Shown piece after piece: positions 61,162-64,000 of a stretch of 64,000 bases of DNA. How positions within the stretch are numbered: the first letter of the stretch is position 1; each line of letters starts with the position of its first letter. A program made the position numbers and the translations under genes. The notes under the pieces were generated by a model. That model was not told the DNA's origin. It saw nothing but the letters and a program-made list of their open reading frames with translations, and ran no database searches. Origin of the DNA: Luscinia megarhynchos (taxonomy: Eukaryota; Chordata; Aves; Passeriformes; Turdidae); assembly GCA_034336665.1 (NCBI GenBank), contig CM067592.1, positions 29,485,819 through 29,549,818 on the forward strand, given 5' to 3'.

Positions 61162-62300
61162 TGCATTGGATATTTTTATAGCAGGAAGACTACAGTAGTG
61201 GATTCTGGGAGAACTTGCCAGAAATTGCTCCATGTCTGGCAGATTAAAACCCTGGTGGCTCCAAGATCCACTATTGCCCAAGGCTAGACCTAGTGGTTAT
61301 GATGGTGGAAGTGCCCCATCATACATACAAACAAAGAAAAAAAATGTTATTATGCAGATGTAATTGCATATATATAAAAGAGTGAGAATTGGTGAGAGGA
61401 AGAACTCTGCAGACACCAAGGGCAGTGCAAAAGGATGGACAGGAGGTGCCTCAGGCTGAGCCAGAGCTGAGACTCCCCTGAAGTCTGTGTGCAGCCCATG
61501 GTGAGGCAGCTGTGCCCCTGCAGCCCATGGAGACCCACAGGGATGCAGAGACACGCAGGGATGCAGAGATCCACAGGGATGCAGAGATCCACGTGCAGCC
61601 TGTGCAGGAGACCCACACTGGAGCAGGTGATGCCTGGGAGGAGCATGGCCATGGGTCCTGGCAGGCCCGTGCTGGAGCAGGCTCCTGGCAGGGACCTGCA
61701 CCCCTGGGGAGAGAGGAGCCCACGCTGGAGCAGTGTCCTGGTAGGACTTGTGACCCCACTGGGGACCCACGCTGGAGCAGGCTGTGCCTGAAAGACACAG
61801 GGGAGGACACACACACCTCATGGAAGAGAAACCCATGCTGGAACAGCTGGGGGAGAACTGTTGCCTGTGAGATTCACATTAGAAAAGGTCGTGGAGAACA
61901 GTCTGCCATGGGAAGGATCCCCTACGGGAGCAAGGCAAGGACTCCTTTCCCTTGGGCAGTGGGAGAAGTGATGAAGTGACCACAACCCCATTCCCTGTCT
62001 CCCTGCACCACTGCAGGGCAGGAGAGAGAGCTGGGAAGGAGGAACGGGTTGGAGGAAGTTCTTTTCAAGGTTCTTGTTTTATTTCTCATTATCCCACCCT
62101 GCTTTTGCTTGTAATGAATTCAATTAATATCTCTAATTTGATTCTGATTTGCCTGTGACAGTATTTGGTGAGTGATCTCTCTCTATCCTTATCCCAATGA
62201 ACCCCTTTTCACATTTCTTCTCTCCTGTCCATCTATGGACAGGGTTAATGTAGCTGCTCTGGTGGGTATCTACCATCCATCCTGGAGACAACCCACTACA
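61162..62300 (+). mobile_element. Solo LTR C, inverted partner of 51009-52136
   Basis: Same LTR family as the 51-kb copy, opposite strand. The start TGCATTGGATA aligns with TGTTGTATTTG of the partner. A TATATAAAAG box is at 61371. The GC-rich region with GCTGGAGCAG units spans about 61610-61840, and the 3' end is AACCCACTACA at 62300. The middle (about 61452-62265) is almost identical to the partner, while the first ~290 bp and last ~35 bp are clearly diverged. A 155-codon frame (61512-61979) has the same length as in the partner, with three residue differences. No target duplication was found. Confidence 0.85.
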
Positions 62301-64000
62301 CAACTCTACAATCTTATGTTTTAGGACCACCATTTCTGCTGTCTTTGACATCAACATCTAACTACGTAAAATGAACAAACACAGTTGATGTAAATCAAAT
62401 AACCTGATCAAATCTGACACTTCTGTGTTTTGTATATGACTCTATAGCTTTCAATTGTTAGTGATGTTAGAACAGAGAGGCACATGTGGATGAAGAAAAT
62501 TCAGTCGAAATATTTTTTAAGAACATGATTTGGTCACCTCAGCTGACTCATATGATTTTTCTGATTGCAAAGATCACATTAAGATGAGATTTACAGGCTC
62601 ACTGGCTGCAGAGTTGTGCAGAAATACTAATACTCCTACAATTATAGCTGTGCTGAGACTAAAATATACAGACTGGCAAGAGATATATAGTCATCCAGAC
62701 ATCCTTTAGGGGATTACGTCCTGAGGATTACTCCTTCCCTGTAAATTATTCCCAATTACTTTTCGCAGCCAGCATCACCAAAAAATACTGTTTCCCCTAC
62801 TCACACTGGGAAATGGTCCAAAATTAATCTTCAGTGATTTAGAATTTTAGTTTTTTGTCTAATCCAAGCTACCATATCCTAATGTTTTACATTGCTATAC
62901 CCAGAAGTTATCTGACATATAAAGAAACCTCAGAGCTGTTGAAGAGCTTGCTAAGTTAAAAACTATAGCAGCAATGTACACCAGTCTACAAAACCAAAGA
63001 ATTTGGTTATATGAAAGAGGATCAATTCTAAAAGTAAACATAGAAGTATTTTTTTTTTTTTTTAATATTTTGGAACAATCTTTCATAGAAGGAGAGAAAG
63101 TGAACAGAAATAGATATTTTGGTAGTATCTTTTTTCCCCATGGATATTTTTACCATTTAGTAATTTTGACATTACAAGTTAAACTGATCGTGGAATTGTA
63201 TTCTTGCTTGCTAATGGCTTATAACCTGCAGCAGATTTTGGGGGGAGGGTTTTTTGAGCATATACTCAATTTAAATGGAACTGAGTTCTGTTTAAAATTT
63301 ATTTTACCCAACATTAGCTATTTCTACTTTACGCAAGTTAGATACTGCATTAACACAAAATTATGGAAATCTACCCATTCCGCAAGAATACAGAATAATT
63401 ACTATAAGGATTTTAATCATTAATATTTTTACTAAGCAATAATATACCTTGTCTACTAGGGTTTGTCTGAACAAAAAGAAAACAAACTGAAACTGAATCG
63501 AACCAAACCAAACAAACAAACAAATAGAAAAGGAGCAATTTCAAGCTATTTCAAAAGTAAAATGTTAAAAATCAATGTAAATTTAACATTTGAACTGTTT
63601 TCAACACCTTTTCCATAGAACTCAAAACTTTTTGTTGTGTAGGGCAAATTCCTTGTGAGGATTCATAGCGACCAAAGCATTACTTTACAATAGTTTAAAG
63701 TGCTTATGGGAATATCATGTGGAAAAGCCAGAAATGTGTGCCAAGGAACAAATACTCATGTCAAGAAGCTCAAAATAAAATCATGGCATAGTTCCTCAAT
63801 GAACATTTTGTGCTTTTAAGTGGTTCCTCCAAATTGGCAGGCAAATACTGAGAAGGATGTTATACTAATCCTATATACCCTCCAGTGCTATCAGGAAAAG
63901 TACTGACCTCATGAAAGGTATTTCAGAAAACAGAATGTCATATGTTTTTAGCAAAAATGATAAAATATGTGTAGCTAAGAAGTCCTTAAACATTTTTTTT
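62301..64000. other. AT-rich non-coding end of the window
   Basis: No gene. A T15 run is at about 63050-63064 and an AAAC-rich patch at 63500-63525. The frame 62974-63423 crosses the T run and is not supported. Confidence 0.45.

Noticed and set aside
1..64000. CRISPR arrays, tRNA or rRNA genes, bacterial-type operons
   Set aside because: No regularly spaced repeats, cloverleaf sequences or rRNA cores were seen; the window is vertebrate nuclear DNA.

Overview
The window looks like avian nuclear DNA, probably from a songbird. Most of it is AT-rich, single-copy-looking sequence with no long gene. The recognisable repeats are almost all CR1 LINE fragments and long terminal repeats (LTRs) of bird endogenous retroviruses, and I saw no Alu, B1 or L1. 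The songbird call rests on recognising the LTR types and is inference. I found no complete protein-coding gene and no RNA gene.

Layout. 0.5-4.2 kb: a decayed class III (ERVL-like) provirus in + orientation, with gag, protease, reverse transcriptase and RNase H, cut off before integrase where a CR1 3' end begins. 4.3-18.9 kb: AT-rich DNA with a CA microsatellite, several short CR1 tails and two GC-richer blocks (13.4 and 16.8-17.9 kb) that I cannot name; the second carries a 292-codon open frame. 18.95-21.26 kb: a long CR1 copy with endonuclease, part of the RT and the 3' UTR. 21.6-23.6 kb: two probable solo LTRs around a TA-rich microsatellite. 25.94-26.23 kb: an open frame with plausible splice sites, the only candidate host exon. 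27.7-29.2 kb: a diverged local duplication of about 160 bp. 30.9-50.1 kb: four CR1 pieces, a TG repeat and a pure 265-bp TTCTC microsatellite. 51.0-52.1 kb: a solo LTR on the - strand. 58.5-62.3 kb: three LTRs of three families in a row on the + strand; the middle one is flanked by a perfect 5-bp target duplication, and the last is the same family as the 51-kb copy but inverted.

Nothing here forms an operon or pathway. The biology is transposon decay and recombination: nonsense codons dominated by TGA, an RT frame broken by a 10-bp tandem duplication, a CR1 that lost its catalytic box by internal deletion, and an inverted LTR pair whose middle is nearly identical while both ends have diverged, which suggests gene conversion. 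I did not find a convincing new biological system. The best candidates for follow-up are the LTR pair, the possible exon and the unexplained 292-codon frame.
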